Assembly: GCA_964480915.1 (NCBI GenBank)
Contig: CAYZRS010000038.1
Span: 1 to 48,482, forward strand
Source of the DNA: CAWGCE01 sp964480915
GTDB taxonomy: Bacteria; Planctomycetota; Planctomycetia; Pirellulales; Pirellulaceae
Direction: 5' to 3'
DNA: 48,482 bases
Shown here: one piece after another, positions 8,502 to 17,121 of the stretch
Layout: the number at the start of each line of letters is the position of its first letter
Position numbering within the stretch: position 1 is the first letter of the stretch
Translations under genes and position numbers: made by a program
The notes under the pieces: model-generated
The model's database searches: none
The model's input: the letters and a program-made list of their open reading frames with translations, nothing else
What the model was told of the DNA's origin: nothing

Positions 8502-9241
8502 TTGATGGGCGTATCACGCGTGGCAATCGTGGCAAGCGTCTCGCCCTGAATGCGGACGCGTCCGTCGCTCAGTTCGATTTGCCGCAGTTCCAACGGGCAA
8601 TCCAAATCCAACAGCTGGCGATCGAATTGAAAGTGCCCAACGAGTGTGCCATCTGGTTCTTTCTCCCAAGCAAGATCAATGCGGCAGCAGCGAGCCGCCA
8701 TCGAAATCGCTTCGGTTGCGCGTTCGGCCAGCCCAGGAACGGCGCCGATCCGGGCTGCCTGGATGCGGACGGCAAGCCGGTTGTCGCGGCCGGCGACGAC
8801 CGGGATGAAATCGAGCGAGAGGACGGTCGACAGATTGCCTTTGCAATACTGCGCGCCCAATTTCGCCAGGTTCGCTTCGATCGCCAGACGCGGCTCGGTC
8901 ACGTGAGGCGGAATGGATCGAGGGAGTCGAGCGAGCAGCTGAGTCGCCAGCCAGGCGTTGATTTGATCTTCCGTGAATTCGACTTGCCACGTTCCGGGCT
9001 GCGACACGTCCGATTGAAACTGGTCCACTTTCTGCTGCATCTGCTCGCCCGAGATGCTGGCCGACTGACGAGAGACGGCCAGTTGCCGCGCGTAGAAATC
9101 GGGCACCCGCGTCGCCGCACCGAACAGTCCGAGCAGGACAAACCCCAGGGTCAGCCCGCAGACGAGCCCGCAGAGCAATGCACGCTGCCGCACGCATTGC
9201 CATCCCCAAGTCCAGGAACGGAAAAGAAAACCGCGTTTCAT
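8471..9241 (-). CDS. Membrane-anchored protein of unknown function
   Basis: 256 residues with one N-terminal membrane segment (about 20-43, LLCGLVCGLTLGFVLLGLFG) preceded by Arg residues, so the C-terminal 210 residues should lie outside the cytoplasmic membrane. The soluble part contains WQVEFTEDQINAWLATQL (about 85-102) and long alternating-hydrophobic stretches (RLAVRIQAARIG, VGHFQFDRQLLDL). This resembles the beta-rich, lipid-groove-like DUF2140/LmeA-type proteins in general layout. I do not claim membership. It is tail-to-tail with the phosphoesterase gene (31-base overlap) and 50 bases downstream of tyrS on the same strand, so it may be co-transcribed with tyrS. Function unknown. Confidence 0.75.
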   Translation of the reverse strand: MKRGFLFRSWTWGWQCVRQRALLCGLVCGLTLGFVLLGLFGAATRVPDFYARQLAVSRQSASISGEQMQQKVDQFQSDVSQPGTWQVEFTEDQINAWLATQLLARLPRSIPPHVTEPRLAIEANLAKLGAQYCKGNLSTVLSLDFIPVVAGRDNRLAVRIQAARIGAVPGLAERATEAISMAARCCRIDLAWEKEPDGTLVGHFQFDRQLLDLDCPLELRQIELSDGRVRIQGETLATIATRDTPINQAEEVIIQR

Positions 9242-9291
9242 CAGACTCTCGCTACTGATCGGACACCGACATTCGGGCGGTGAAGGTAGCT

Positions 9292-10575
9292 TTAGGCGGT
9301 AAATTTCAGCAATGCGTATTTGCGTTTTCCACGGCGAATGACCATGACAGTTTCGCTAGCCAAGTCAGCCTCGGTCAAAACCGCGTCGATCTCTTCGATC
9401 CGTCGGTTGTTGACGTTCATGCCGCCTTCCTTGATCGTGCGGCGGGCCTCGCTCTTGCTGGCAACCAAGCCAGATTCTGCCAAAGCGTCGATCGCGCTCA
9501 GGCCGTCACCCTGCAGTGCCGAGCGGCTCAGTTCCTTGCTCGGCACATCGTTGAAAATCTCTTGCAGTTCGCCATCATTCAAATTTTCGATTTCGGCGCC
9601 GAAGAAAATTTCGGTCGCCTTCATCGCCTTGGCCAGTCCCGCTTCGCCATGGGCCAATTTGGTCAGTTCGGCCGCCAGTTGCTTTTGGCTGGCGCGAGCG
9701 TGCGGTTCGGCTTCGCGTTGTGCGTCGAGCGCTGCGATTTCGGCCTGTGGCAATTCGGTCAAGAAACGCAGACACTTGCCCGCGTCCTCATCGGCCACGT
9801 TGACCCAATATTGGTAGAAGGCGTAAGGCGAAGTCCGTTCGGCCGCCAGCCAAACGGCGCCCGCTTCGGTCTTGCCCATCTTCGTGCCGTCGGCGGTCGT
9901 CAGCAGCGGGCTGGTCAGTCCGTAAAGCTGCACGCTGTGCATGCGTCGGCCGAGATCGATACCGGCGGTAACATTTCCCCATTGATCGCTGCCGCCGACT
10001 TGCAGTTCGCAGCCGAATTGGCGATTCAGATGGACGAAGTCATAGGCCTGCAGCAGCATGTAGCTGAATTCGGTGTAGCTGATCCCCGTGTCTTCGCGAC
10101 CGAGGCGGCTCTTGACCGAATCTTTCGCCATCATCACGTTGACGGGGAAATTCTTGCCGATGTCGCGGAGGAATTCGAGATAGCTAAACGTGCCCATCCA
10201 ATCGAGGTTATTCACCAGCTGGCACGGGTTGGCTCCATCGAAGTCGAGGAACTGCTGCATCTGTTTCTTGATGCCGGCCACATTCTGTTCCAGGATGTCA
10301 CTGGTCAGCAGCGTCCGTTCCTTGCTCTTACCGCTCGGGTCACCGATCATCCCGGTCGCGCCGCCGACCAGTGCGATCACTTTGTGACCGGCCTGTTGGA
10401 AGCGCCGGAGCGTCATCAATTGCAGCATGCTGCCGACGTGTAGACTGTCGGCGGTTGGGTCAAAGCCGATATAGAGCGTCCGCTGCTTTTCGCTCAGCCA
10501 CTGCGGGAGTTTTTCGTCGTCGGTCGTTTGGTGGATGAGCCCACGCCACTGGAGATCGGAGAAGATGTCTTGCAT
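9292..10575 (-). CDS. tyrS: Tyrosine--tRNA ligase
   Basis: 427 residues, the normal length of a bacterial class I TyrRS. It charges tRNA-Tyr with tyrosine in the cytoplasm. The Rossmann domain starts with YIGFDPTADSLHVGSML, which carries the HIGH-type motif as HVGS (46-49). The tyrosine pocket is recognisable in YMLLQAYDF and LQVGGSDQWGN. The class signature KMSKS appears as KMGKT (232-236). The C-terminal 65 residues form an S4 RNA-binding domain (EARRTIKEGGMNVNN). The downstream gene on the same strand, 50 bases away, encodes a membrane-anchored unknown. Confidence 0.97.
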   Translation of the reverse strand: MQDIFSDLQWRGLIHQTTDDEKLPQWLSEKQRTLYIGFDPTADSLHVGSMLQLMTLRRFQQAGHKVIALVGGATGMIGDPSGKSKERTLLTSDILEQNVAGIKKQMQQFLDFDGANPCQLVNNLDWMGTFSYLEFLRDIGKNFPVNVMMAKDSVKSRLGREDTGISYTEFSYMLLQAYDFVHLNRQFGCELQVGGSDQWGNVTAGIDLGRRMHSVQLYGLTSPLLTTADGTKMGKTEAGAVWLAAERTSPYAFYQYWVNVADEDAGKCLRFLTELPQAEIAALDAQREAEPHARASQKQLAAELTKLAHGEAGLAKAMKATEIFFGAEIENLNDGELQEIFNDVPSKELSRSALQGDGLSAIDALAESGLVASKSEARRTIKEGGMNVNNRRIEEIDAVLTEADLASETVMVIRRGKRKYALLKFTA

Positions 10576-10772
10576 GTGACTGCTCTTGATTATTTCGTCA
10601 GACGGACAGGATTCTCGGCCGGGCAGGAATCGGCTGGCATAGGGACAAGTCTCGCGACACGGTGGTTCGCCCCGTGATCGACCGAGCGGACGTTATACCC
10701 GCTACCGACGACGCCCGGGCAAGTCGCTTGCAACCTTGGCACCAGCCGGGAATCCAAACAACGAGCTCGAAA

Positions 10773-11279
10773 TTATAGCGATGCCGCGAAGACGACGGCT
10801 CCACCTTCTTCTGCCGCCATCATATAGAGCGTGTGAATTGCTTCGATTTTCTCGAAGGCCTCTTCGAACTTTTCGACATCGAATGGGTCGTTGCCTGCGG
10901 CTGCGGAGGTCGATTCGTAACGACTGCGTAGCCAGCACTTTTCGACACCGGCCATTTCGATGGCCACGTGTGGCACGACGTCAGGTCGCACCAGGGCCAC
11001 GATTCGATCAGCGCCTTGATACATTTGGCGGCCGCCGAGGATACAGTGGTTCAGCGGAGCCTTGCCGCCGGTCGGGTTGAGCGTTCCATCGCTAAGGCAG
11101 CGATGAAGGGTTTCCCAAACGCCTTCGGTGGCGACGCGAGGCATCTCGTCTTTGGTTTCGAGCAGTTCGCTGATGAAGCCGATCAGCAGTTCATCGTCCT
11201 TCAGTCCGAAGAACGTTTTCGCGTCGTCACGAGACAAGACAAAGAGGACGCCGCCAGTGAGTGTTTCCGATGCAAGCAT
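10773..11279 (-). CDS. DUF1877 (YfbM-like) family protein
   Basis: A 168-residue soluble protein if started at the ATG at 11279. The reading frame is open back to 11420, but the extra 47 residues look random. The family features I recognise are LLIGFISELLE (about 37-47), the central WETLHRCLSDGTLNP and PLNHCILGGRQMYQG, and the C-terminal YMMAAEEGGAVVF. DUF1877 proteins are small cytoplasmic proteins of unknown function, common as single genes. The gene stands alone, with about 200 bases on the tyrS side and 245 on the ispD side. Confidence 0.8.
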   Translation of the reverse strand: MLASETLTGGVLFVLSRDDAKTFFGLKDDELLIGFISELLETKDEMPRVATEGVWETLHRCLSDGTLNPTGGKAPLNHCILGGRQMYQGADRIVALVRPDVVPHVAIEMAGVEKCWLRSRYESTSAAAGNDPFDVEKFEEAFEKIEAIHTLYMMAAEEGGAVVFAASL

Positions 11280-11524
11280 GTTATTCAAAGCTGTCTCAGT
11301 TTGTCGCGTAGTAAGATTGAGTAACGTTCCACTATCGGATTCGGCCTTTGGTGCGGTCCGAGTTCGCGGAAAAGCTTCATTTATTGCCGCTGCGCAGCGC
11401 GAAAGCCAGTCACACGGCAATATTTTTCGTCATTTCCAGTTATGCGATGACGCCGTTGACAGCAGCATGCAGCCGAAAGGTGAGACTAATTGGAGCAATC
11501 GTCACTCGATCTTGGCTGGCCCGT

Positions 11525-12265
11525 TCAGCGCCACATGTCGCCGTCAGCGAATGGATTGCCGGGCCCGGAGAGTTTCGGTTTCGGCAAGGCTTTGAGATTC
11601 GATTCGGCCATTTTCACATCGGCGCGCGTCGTGATCTTCAGATTCAGCGGTGAACCGGCCACGATCGAGACGGCATGGCCCGCTTGCTCCATGACCTGTG
11701 CATCGTCGGTGGCGTTGCTATCGCCCAGCTGGGAATAAGCATCGACGAGCCAATCTCGTCGGAAAACCTGAGGCGTTTGTGCCTCCCACAAGTTGACGCG
11801 TGGAACCGTTTCATCGATCGTTTTGCCGCTGACGGACCGTTTGAGCGTCGAGGTCACGGGCGTCGCCAAAATGGCCGCACCCGCCGTCTTTGCCTCGTCG
11901 AAGACAGCATCGATCCATACGTCGGCTAAGCAGGGTCGAGCCGCATCATGGATCGCCACGTATTCGATCTCGGGTCGGACGCGGGCCAAAGCGGCGCGCA
12001 CCGAATCGGCCCGCTCGGCTCCCCCTGCTACGACGTCGACGCCCAAGATCGCAATGTTGGCGCCAAACTTGACCTGGAAATGTTCCCTGTCTTCGGGCGA
12101 GATGACGATGATCGTCTGCACCACATCGTTACGGTTCAGGAACTTTTCGGCCGAGTGCAGCCAGACGGCTTTGTTCGCTAGCGGAATGAACGGCTTCTTG
12201 TAGTGCTTATCGTGAAAGCGGCTGCTCTTGCCAGCGGCCGGAAGTATGACGGCGAATTTGGACAT
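11525..12265 (-). CDS. ispD: 2-C-methyl-D-erythritol 4-phosphate cytidylyltransferase
   Basis: 246 residues from the ATG at 12265, which starts MSKFAVILPAAGKSSRF, the expected nucleotide-binding N-terminus. An open extension to 12331 is not supported by the family. The enzyme transfers CMP from CTP to MEP in the non-mevalonate isoprenoid pathway. Conserved features in order are AAGKSSRF, GGAERADSVRAAL, HDAARP, TPQVFRRD, TDDAQ and NLKITTRAD, which together cover the substrate and CTP contacts. The C-terminus carries an extra tail of about 20 residues, rich in Pro, Lys and Gly, beyond the usual end. The gene is monocistronic as far as I can see, and its 5' side borders a repeat element (12333-12467). 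Confidence 0.93.
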   Translation of the reverse strand: MSKFAVILPAAGKSSRFHDKHYKKPFIPLANKAVWLHSAEKFLNRNDVVQTIIVISPEDREHFQVKFGANIAILGVDVVAGGAERADSVRAALARVRPEIEYVAIHDAARPCLADVWIDAVFDEAKTAGAAILATPVTSTLKRSVSGKTIDETVPRVNLWEAQTPQVFRRDWLVDAYSQLGDSNATDDAQVMEQAGHAVSIVAGSPLNLKITTRADVKMAESNLKALPKPKLSGPGNPFADGDMWR

Positions 12266-12332
12266 GCCCCTACGGTAGCAAATTGAATCAGCTCCGCGAA
12301 CCCACCGCTGCGCAAAGGCTTGCAGGCTCAAA

Positions 12333-12467
12333 GTCGCCTTTTGCTCCGCAAAAATAGCGCAGAACGACCCGATGTTCAGAATCTTCTAAGTGCCTTTGCC
12401 AGTCCGGCTGGTTGGGAATGTGAATTTGATGAGTCGCTCGCGCTACTTTTGCGGAGCAAAAGGCGAC
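12333..12467. repeat. REPIN-like inverted repeat element, copy 1
   Basis: Two 28-base arms (12333-12360 and 12440-12467) are reverse complements at 27 of 28 positions, enclosing 79 bases. Each arm contains its own small palindrome, TTTTGCTCCGCAAAA or a close variant. A related element with the same arms occurs at 46743-46856. The structure of two small hairpins in inverted orientation, in a non-coding gap, fits the REPIN class of repeats. No REP-associated transposase gene is in the window. Confidence 0.85.
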
Positions 12468-12487
12468 ATTGCAAAATGCGACATGCG

Positions 12488-14455
12488 TTACTTTTCGTAA
12501 CCCATCATCACTTCGCCCATCGCGTCATCGATCAGGTCAAGTTTGTCGAATCCGTTTTCGACGATCTTGGCGCCGAGTTTGGTCACGCGGCGGTACTGAC
12601 GGTCGTCCGCCTTGCCACCGGTGATTTGCAATTTGAGGTCAGAGCAGACGACGTCGGCCGCTTCGCGGACCATTTCGTCGTCGGAACGTGAAGCGTACAG
12701 GCTGGTGGCCAGCATGACGATCATCGATTGCAGGCGGCCCGAAAGTTCGGCCATGCGGCACTGACGGTCGGCCAGCTTGAGCTGGTGCTTGCGCATCGTT
12801 CCGCTGACTTCCAGACGTGACTTCTGTAGTTGCTTGTAAGCCCAGGTGGCATGAGCCGCCAGCTTGCTGTCCATCTTCGGCAAGTTGGGCGAAGCGGTCG
12901 GTTTGAGCGTTTCGCCGACGAGCCACATCGCGTAGGGAGGCATCGCTCCTCGCAGTGCCCAGAGGTGAGCCGGGTTGGCCGGGTTCATGTTCTTGATACC
13001 GGCCGCTTGCAGTGCTTTGCCGACCGGTTCGAAGTACTTGGTGCCGTGGTGTTTGACGAGCGACTTGAAGAACGCCATGCCCAGCATCTCGCCTTCACCT
13101 TCGTAGATGCAAGGTGCGAGGAACTCGTGGACGTTGTCGCCAAACATGTGGCCGTGCAAGAACGAGCGGCCACCGTGCGTTTTCATGAACAGTTCGATCG
13201 CGGCTTCTTTTTGAGCCTCGCTGCCAAAGATTTTGGCGATGATGCATTCCATTTCGCCTCGGTACCCTTCGTCGAGCAACCAACTGCACCAGTCGGTCAG
13301 CGCGTCACAGGCGACGATCAGTCCCGCCAATCGGCCCAGGCGACGCTGTACCAATTCACGTTTGGCGATCGACTCGCCGTAGGTGACACGGAACTTGGCC
13401 CAAGGAATCATGCTTTTCATCATGACGCGCATGACGCCCGCCGCGTTGGCACAAAGCGAAACACGGCCCAAGTTGAGTCCATGGTAAGCGATTGTCAGCC
13501 CGTTGCCCTTGGCCGGCTTCAGCAGGTTCGTCGCGGGGACTTTGAAGTCTTTGAAGATGATGCCTTGGTTATAGGTGTGCTTCAGCGCCCAAATGCCATA
13601 ACCACGCAGCTTGAAGTTTTCGTTTTCCTCGGCTGGCAAATCAACGATCAGCACGGACGGTTTGCCGTCAACCAAACAGACCAAACCGATCGTACGTCCG
13701 GGAATGACATTGGTGATGAACAGTTTTTCGCCGTTGACAATGTAATGGTCACCGTCAAGGACTGCCGTTGTCTTCAGTGCGGTGAGGTCGGAGCCGGCGC
13801 ACGGTTCGGTCAGCGCAAACGCGGAAAGGCGTTCGCCGCTGGCCAATCGGGGCAAGAAGCGTTGCTTTTGTTCTTCGTTGCCGAACGTGTTGACCGGATC
13901 GACGGCACCGATACAGCCGTGCACGCTCGCCAGACCGGCGATCGTGGGGTCTTCCATGGCCATGCGGGTAAGGAACTGAGAGAAGTTTCGGAAGGGAGTA
14001 CTCTGACCGCCATACTTCTTGTCGACCAAGAGGCCCCAGTATCCAACCTTGGCCAGATCGTCCATGACCGTTTCGGTGAACTTCCCGTTTTCGTCGTGGA
14101 GTGTTCCAGCTTGCCGATGGCCGCGAACGACCGAAATCGAATCGTCCATGACTTTTTGGATTTCCGGTGCCACATCGAGCGACTCGCCGTAAAACTTGTC
14201 GATCCCTTCGCCGCTGTCCCAAACGATCCGATGAGCCGGACTGTTCACCGTTTGGTACTCGGGCTTGAACAACTGCTCGACCTGATCGTCGGCCCGATCG
14301 ATGGCGCCCGTCCGGCGTGCCTCGTCATCACTTTTGCCGCCCAGTTTGAGCGCCGTTTCTGCGAACGACGTTTCTTGGTCCGCTGCTTCTTGAGACTTCT
14401 TCAATTCGGGTTCGGACATGGCTTGTTGATCCGCTGGGTCGGCTTTCTTGTGCAT
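12488..14455 (-). CDS. Acyl-CoA dehydrogenase, long form
   Basis: 655 residues from the ATG at 14455, chosen because GGAAG lies about 9 bases upstream. The frame is open to 14560, and an ATG at 14419 is possible. The FAD-dependent core starts near residue 85. Recognisable parts are the flavin-contact motif ALTEPCAGSDLTAL, the LFITN segment, and IYEGEGEM, where the family's catalytic Glu sits in IYEG. About 180 residues follow the core, a helical extension like that of very-long-chain acyl-CoA dehydrogenases. The enzyme catalyses the first oxidation of fatty acyl-CoA to the trans-2-enoyl-CoA. With the thiolase and FadJ-type genes 3-6 kb upstream on the same strand it would complete a beta-oxidation set, although they are not one operon. 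Confidence 0.93.
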   Translation of the reverse strand: MHKKADPADQQAMSEPELKKSQEAADQETSFAETALKLGGKSDDEARRTGAIDRADDQVEQLFKPEYQTVNSPAHRIVWDSGEGIDKFYGESLDVAPEIQKVMDDSISVVRGHRQAGTLHDENGKFTETVMDDLAKVGYWGLLVDKKYGGQSTPFRNFSQFLTRMAMEDPTIAGLASVHGCIGAVDPVNTFGNEEQKQRFLPRLASGERLSAFALTEPCAGSDLTALKTTAVLDGDHYIVNGEKLFITNVIPGRTIGLVCLVDGKPSVLIVDLPAEENENFKLRGYGIWALKHTYNQGIIFKDFKVPATNLLKPAKGNGLTIAYHGLNLGRVSLCANAAGVMRVMMKSMIPWAKFRVTYGESIAKRELVQRRLGRLAGLIVACDALTDWCSWLLDEGYRGEMECIIAKIFGSEAQKEAAIELFMKTHGGRSFLHGHMFGDNVHEFLAPCIYEGEGEMLGMAFFKSLVKHHGTKYFEPVGKALQAAGIKNMNPANPAHLWALRGAMPPYAMWLVGETLKPTASPNLPKMDSKLAAHATWAYKQLQKSRLEVSGTMRKHQLKLADRQCRMAELSGRLQSMIVMLATSLYASRSDDEMVREAADVVCSDLKLQITGGKADDRQYRRVTKLGAKIVENGFDKLDLIDDAMGEVMMGYEK

Positions 14456-14910
14456 ATCGTTCAGCTTCCTTGTCGGGTCGCCTGAGCACAGGATACCCGT
14501 ATTTACAGTTTTTGCGTTGCAAGTTGTGCATTCATTGCAGGTGGCAGAGCCGGTACGCATTTCGAGTGCGCAGATCTGCCAAGGAATAGTACCACTCGAA
14601 GTGTGGTTGGACAGCGACTTGTCTGGTCGGGTTGTGGGAACTATTTAGCGAATCACGTCGGATAACACCGGCCTTGTCGATCGTCGGGCATTGAGTAGAT
14701 CGAGTGGCCGGTCCATGCGACACTTCGCCCCGCCGTAAAAGCGCTGCCGCGAACGATCAGGCTTCTCGTCGCTCGACTTTCGACAAACGTAATGCTCCAA
14801 ACAGACGGCTGAAGCCGTCATGATCAAAGCGAGAGGCAGGTCCATCGCAGTTTGTCAAAGTTTGAGTATGATTGCCAATGCAGGGCGACACAGGTTGGTA
14901 GAGTTCATTG
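14456..14910. other. Divergent intergenic region
   Basis: 455 bases between the acyl-CoA dehydrogenase start (minus) and the ankyrin gene start (plus). No open frame here looks like a real gene. A possible plus-strand -10 element TATGAT lies near 14867, which would leave a leader of about 30 bases for the ankyrin gene. No repeats or hairpins stand out. Confidence 0.4.
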
Positions 14911-16104
14911 ATGAGCACGGTATTTTGGCAAGCGGTAATCGACGGAGACGTCGAGCGGGCTGCGGCCTGTTTGAGGCAAGATGGGGGGCTCGTCCACTGC
15001 GATTTTCGGCCTCAGGAATCGCAAGACCAACACACCGATGGGTTTCCGTTGGTGCGAGCCTGCCAAGCTGGTCATCTGGAAATGGCGATGCTGCTCATCT
15101 CGCAGGGCGCCGATGTAAACGCTCGCAGTCCGCACAAAGATCAGCGCGAGTTTGGCATGCCGCTTTACCACGCCGTAGCCAACGGCAATTTCCCGCTGGC
15201 TAATCTACTGTTGGAACATGGGGCCGATCCGAACGCTTTTCCTTACTGTGATCAATCGGCACCCGAGCGATTGTTTTATCTAGCGCTGGAAGCCGGTATG
15301 CCGACCGAACTGATCCAGCGCGCGTTCGACCGCTATTTGGAACCGACCCAGTTGCCCGAAATCGATCTAGCAGATGCTCCAGACGCTGTCGTGCTCTTCG
15401 ACCGGTTTCTTTCCCTGGGCGGCCAATTGTCTTTCGCCAGCATTGTTCGTGCCGGCTGTGATGAACTGATCGACAGCCTGCTGTTAACTTGCCCGGAAGA
15501 GCCGGGCACGCAACACGATTGGCCTCATGGAACGGTGTTCGACAACGTCTGCGGTGCTGCCAGCTGGTTAGGATATCCGCAAACGATCGCGTCGTGTATG
15601 GAAATTTGCTCGCAACTTTACCATCCCGAACGCGCCAAGCATGCCATGGGAAATGCGATCACCAGCCACAACCGCGATGGAAGTTACGCGGACTACCGAA
15701 AAATCATCGTGGCCCAGTTGGAGTATCTGCAGCGCGCGTCCGAACTGGAAGCGTGCATTGCCGATGTTGGGTTTGATCCGATTTTCCTGATCGCCGATGG
15801 CTTTTGTTGGCCTCGCAATTACGGCTACAAGGCGGAGCGATCAGCGCCGGAGGACTTTGTCGACCTGGTCCAGCTTTTCATGGACCACGGGTTTGTCGAA
15901 TTCAACGCGCGCCATCCCAAGTCGAATCTCACGCCGCTCGGTCGAGCCGCCCAACGGGGCGACCATCCGGGAATGGCCACGCTTGTGGAATTCCTGGTTC
16001 AGAATGGTGCCGATCTCTGCGCCGGCGATCCTCGCGAGACGAACCCGCGGCTGATCGCTGAAGAAAAGGGTTTTGCCGAGATCGCCCCATGGTTGACGCC
16101 CTAG
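14911..16104 (+). CDS. Ankyrin-repeat protein
   Basis: 397 residues from the ATG at 14911; a TTG directly before it (14908) is in frame. The N-terminal quarter holds clear ankyrin repeats. PLVRACQAGHLEMAMLLISQGADVNAR (about 46-73) and PLYHAVANGNFPLANLLLEHGADPNA (about 83-110) are canonical, and a further repeat appears near the C-terminus (PLGRAAQRGDHPGMATLVEFLVQNGADL, about 345-373). The middle section is helical and may contain degenerate repeats. There is no signal peptide or membrane segment, so it is probably a cytoplasmic protein-protein interaction scaffold. Partner unknown. It converges with the coiled-coil membrane protein gene 32 bases downstream. Confidence 0.85.
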   Translation: MSTVFWQAVIDGDVERAAACLRQDGGLVHCDFRPQESQDQHTDGFPLVRACQAGHLEMAMLLISQGADVNARSPHKDQREFGMPLYHAVANGNFPLANLLLEHGADPNAFPYCDQSAPERLFYLALEAGMPTELIQRAFDRYLEPTQLPEIDLADAPDAVVLFDRFLSLGGQLSFASIVRAGCDELIDSLLLTCPEEPGTQHDWPHGTVFDNVCGAASWLGYPQTIASCMEICSQLYHPERAKHAMGNAITSHNRDGSYADYRKIIVAQLEYLQRASELEACIADVGFDPIFLIADGFCWPRNYGYKAERSAPEDFVDLVQLFMDHGFVEFNARHPKSNLTPLGRAAQRGDHPGMATLVEFLVQNGADLCAGDPRETNPRLIAEEKGFAEIAPWLTP

Positions 16105-16136
16105 CGGCCGCCGCTGCGGTTATTACCGGTTATTAC

Positions 16137-16922
16137 CTAAGGCAATTTGAAGTCGTCGCCTGCCAAACCTTCGTTCCGCAGGCGGTCTCGAACTCGACTC
16201 GACACCTCGTTTTCTTCTTTCAGCTCATCGATCAGGCGATCCAGAATCTTCGATTCTTCCCGGCGGACCTCGACCGGCTGAGCCGATGGGGCCAGCATGT
16301 CGTCAATTTGAGCCGCGGTTTGCGAGATCGTGGTGTAGGCCTGCATGACTCGGTTGTGGCATTCGGTTTGTCGTTCGGCGAGTCGTTTCAGCTCGGCCTG
16401 ATCACCGGAGGTCAGCACGTCGGTAAGTTGTCGTTCGAGCATGCCGAGCTCCGTCAACTCGTCGCAGACGCCAGCACAGATCGAATCGACCAAGATTTCG
16501 ATCTCTTTCTTTTTCTCGGTGATCTTCCCGTCTTGATGGAGCCGCGCCTCGATTCGTTGCTTCATGAGCACGAAGCGGCCGAGGCTATTCGAGTACTGGG
16601 TGTGGCCTCGCGAGCGAAGTTCGTCGGTGATGCGAAGCAGTTCGCTATCTTGGGCCAAGTTGCTTTCACGGACCAATTCAGAAATGACGGCATCTTCGAT
16701 GCTGGCCGATTTTTTCTTCCAGTGTCGATAGAGCCCTGCGGAAGCGGCACCAAACACGCCGGCCAGCCCCCATTCTTCAAAGCCGGCGATTTTGCCCAGA
16801 ATCAATGCGCCCAAGAAAGCGACGCCCGTGATCGGTGACTTCACGACATGCATCAGCTTGCGAAGACGAATTTTGTTTTCGTCGAGTGGAAAAGTGGGCT
16901 TTAGTCGGAAGCGAGTGGGCAT
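16137..16922 (-). CDS. Membrane protein with coiled-coil C-terminus, unknown function
   Basis: 261 residues. Two short hydrophobic segments near the N-terminus (about 32-44, GVAFLGALILGKI, and 51-64, WGLAGVFGAASAGL) could form a hairpin in the membrane. From about 70 to the end the sequence is charged, rich in Glu, Arg, Lys and Leu, with heptad-like spacing, for example IEARLHQDGKITEKKKEIEI. I do not recognise a family. A perfect TATAAT sits exactly six bases before the ATG, so the transcript may be leaderless. The gene is monocistronic, converging with the ankyrin gene. Confidence 0.75.
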   Translation of the reverse strand: MPTRFRLKPTFPLDENKIRLRKLMHVVKSPITGVAFLGALILGKIAGFEEWGLAGVFGAASAGLYRHWKKKSASIEDAVISELVRESNLAQDSELLRITDELRSRGHTQYSNSLGRFVLMKQRIEARLHQDGKITEKKKEIEILVDSICAGVCDELTELGMLERQLTDVLTSGDQAELKRLAERQTECHNRVMQAYTTISQTAAQIDDMLAPSAQPVEVRREESKILDRLIDELKEENEVSSRVRDRLRNEGLAGDDFKLP

Positions 16923-16928
16923 GCCGGA

Positions 16929-16934
16929 ATTATA
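16929..16934 (-). promoter_or_regulatory. TATAAT -10 box, probable leaderless start
   Basis: On the minus strand the sequence reads TATAAT, six bases, then the ATG of the coiled-coil membrane protein. With normal spacing transcription would start at or next to the A of the ATG. No good -35 match is visible. The same arrangement precedes the sigma-factor gene at 26671. Confidence 0.55.
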
Positions 16935-17042
16935 GCTTAGGGTTGGCCGCGGGGCAGGCGGTCGGTCTCACCTGCCACAATGTCGGCGTGCAGCAAACGA
17001 TGACGTCTTACGTAGGCCCGTCCGTGCTAGACGGACAAGGAA

Positions 17043-17115
17043 AGGGTCGGGAGTCTTTTTCGTGGACGCGTGTTCCATTGGATTGAATGGTTGGTCGAAA
17101 AAGACTCCCGACCCT
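17043..17115. repeat. Palindromic repeat, 20-nt perfect arms, copy 1
   Basis: The arm AGGGTCGGGAGTCTTTTTCG (17043-17062) recurs as its exact reverse complement at 17096-17115, with 33 bases between. The same arm sequence with equal geometry is found at 22103-22176. It lies in the gap between the coiled-coil membrane gene and the 3' end of the thiolase gene. The run of T lies inside the stem rather than after it, so it is not a textbook terminator. Confidence 0.9.
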
Positions 17116-17121
17116 CTGTGG

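Noticed and set aside
9280..10443. 387-codon plus-strand open frame opposite tyrS
   Set aside because: Antisense shadow of a secure tyrS gene; no recognisable protein features.
12830..14485. 551-codon plus-strand open frame opposite the acyl-CoA dehydrogenase gene
   Set aside because: It is the mirror of a gene with intact family motifs. The translation is His/Arg/Gln-rich without any domain, as expected for antisense frames in GC-rich DNA.
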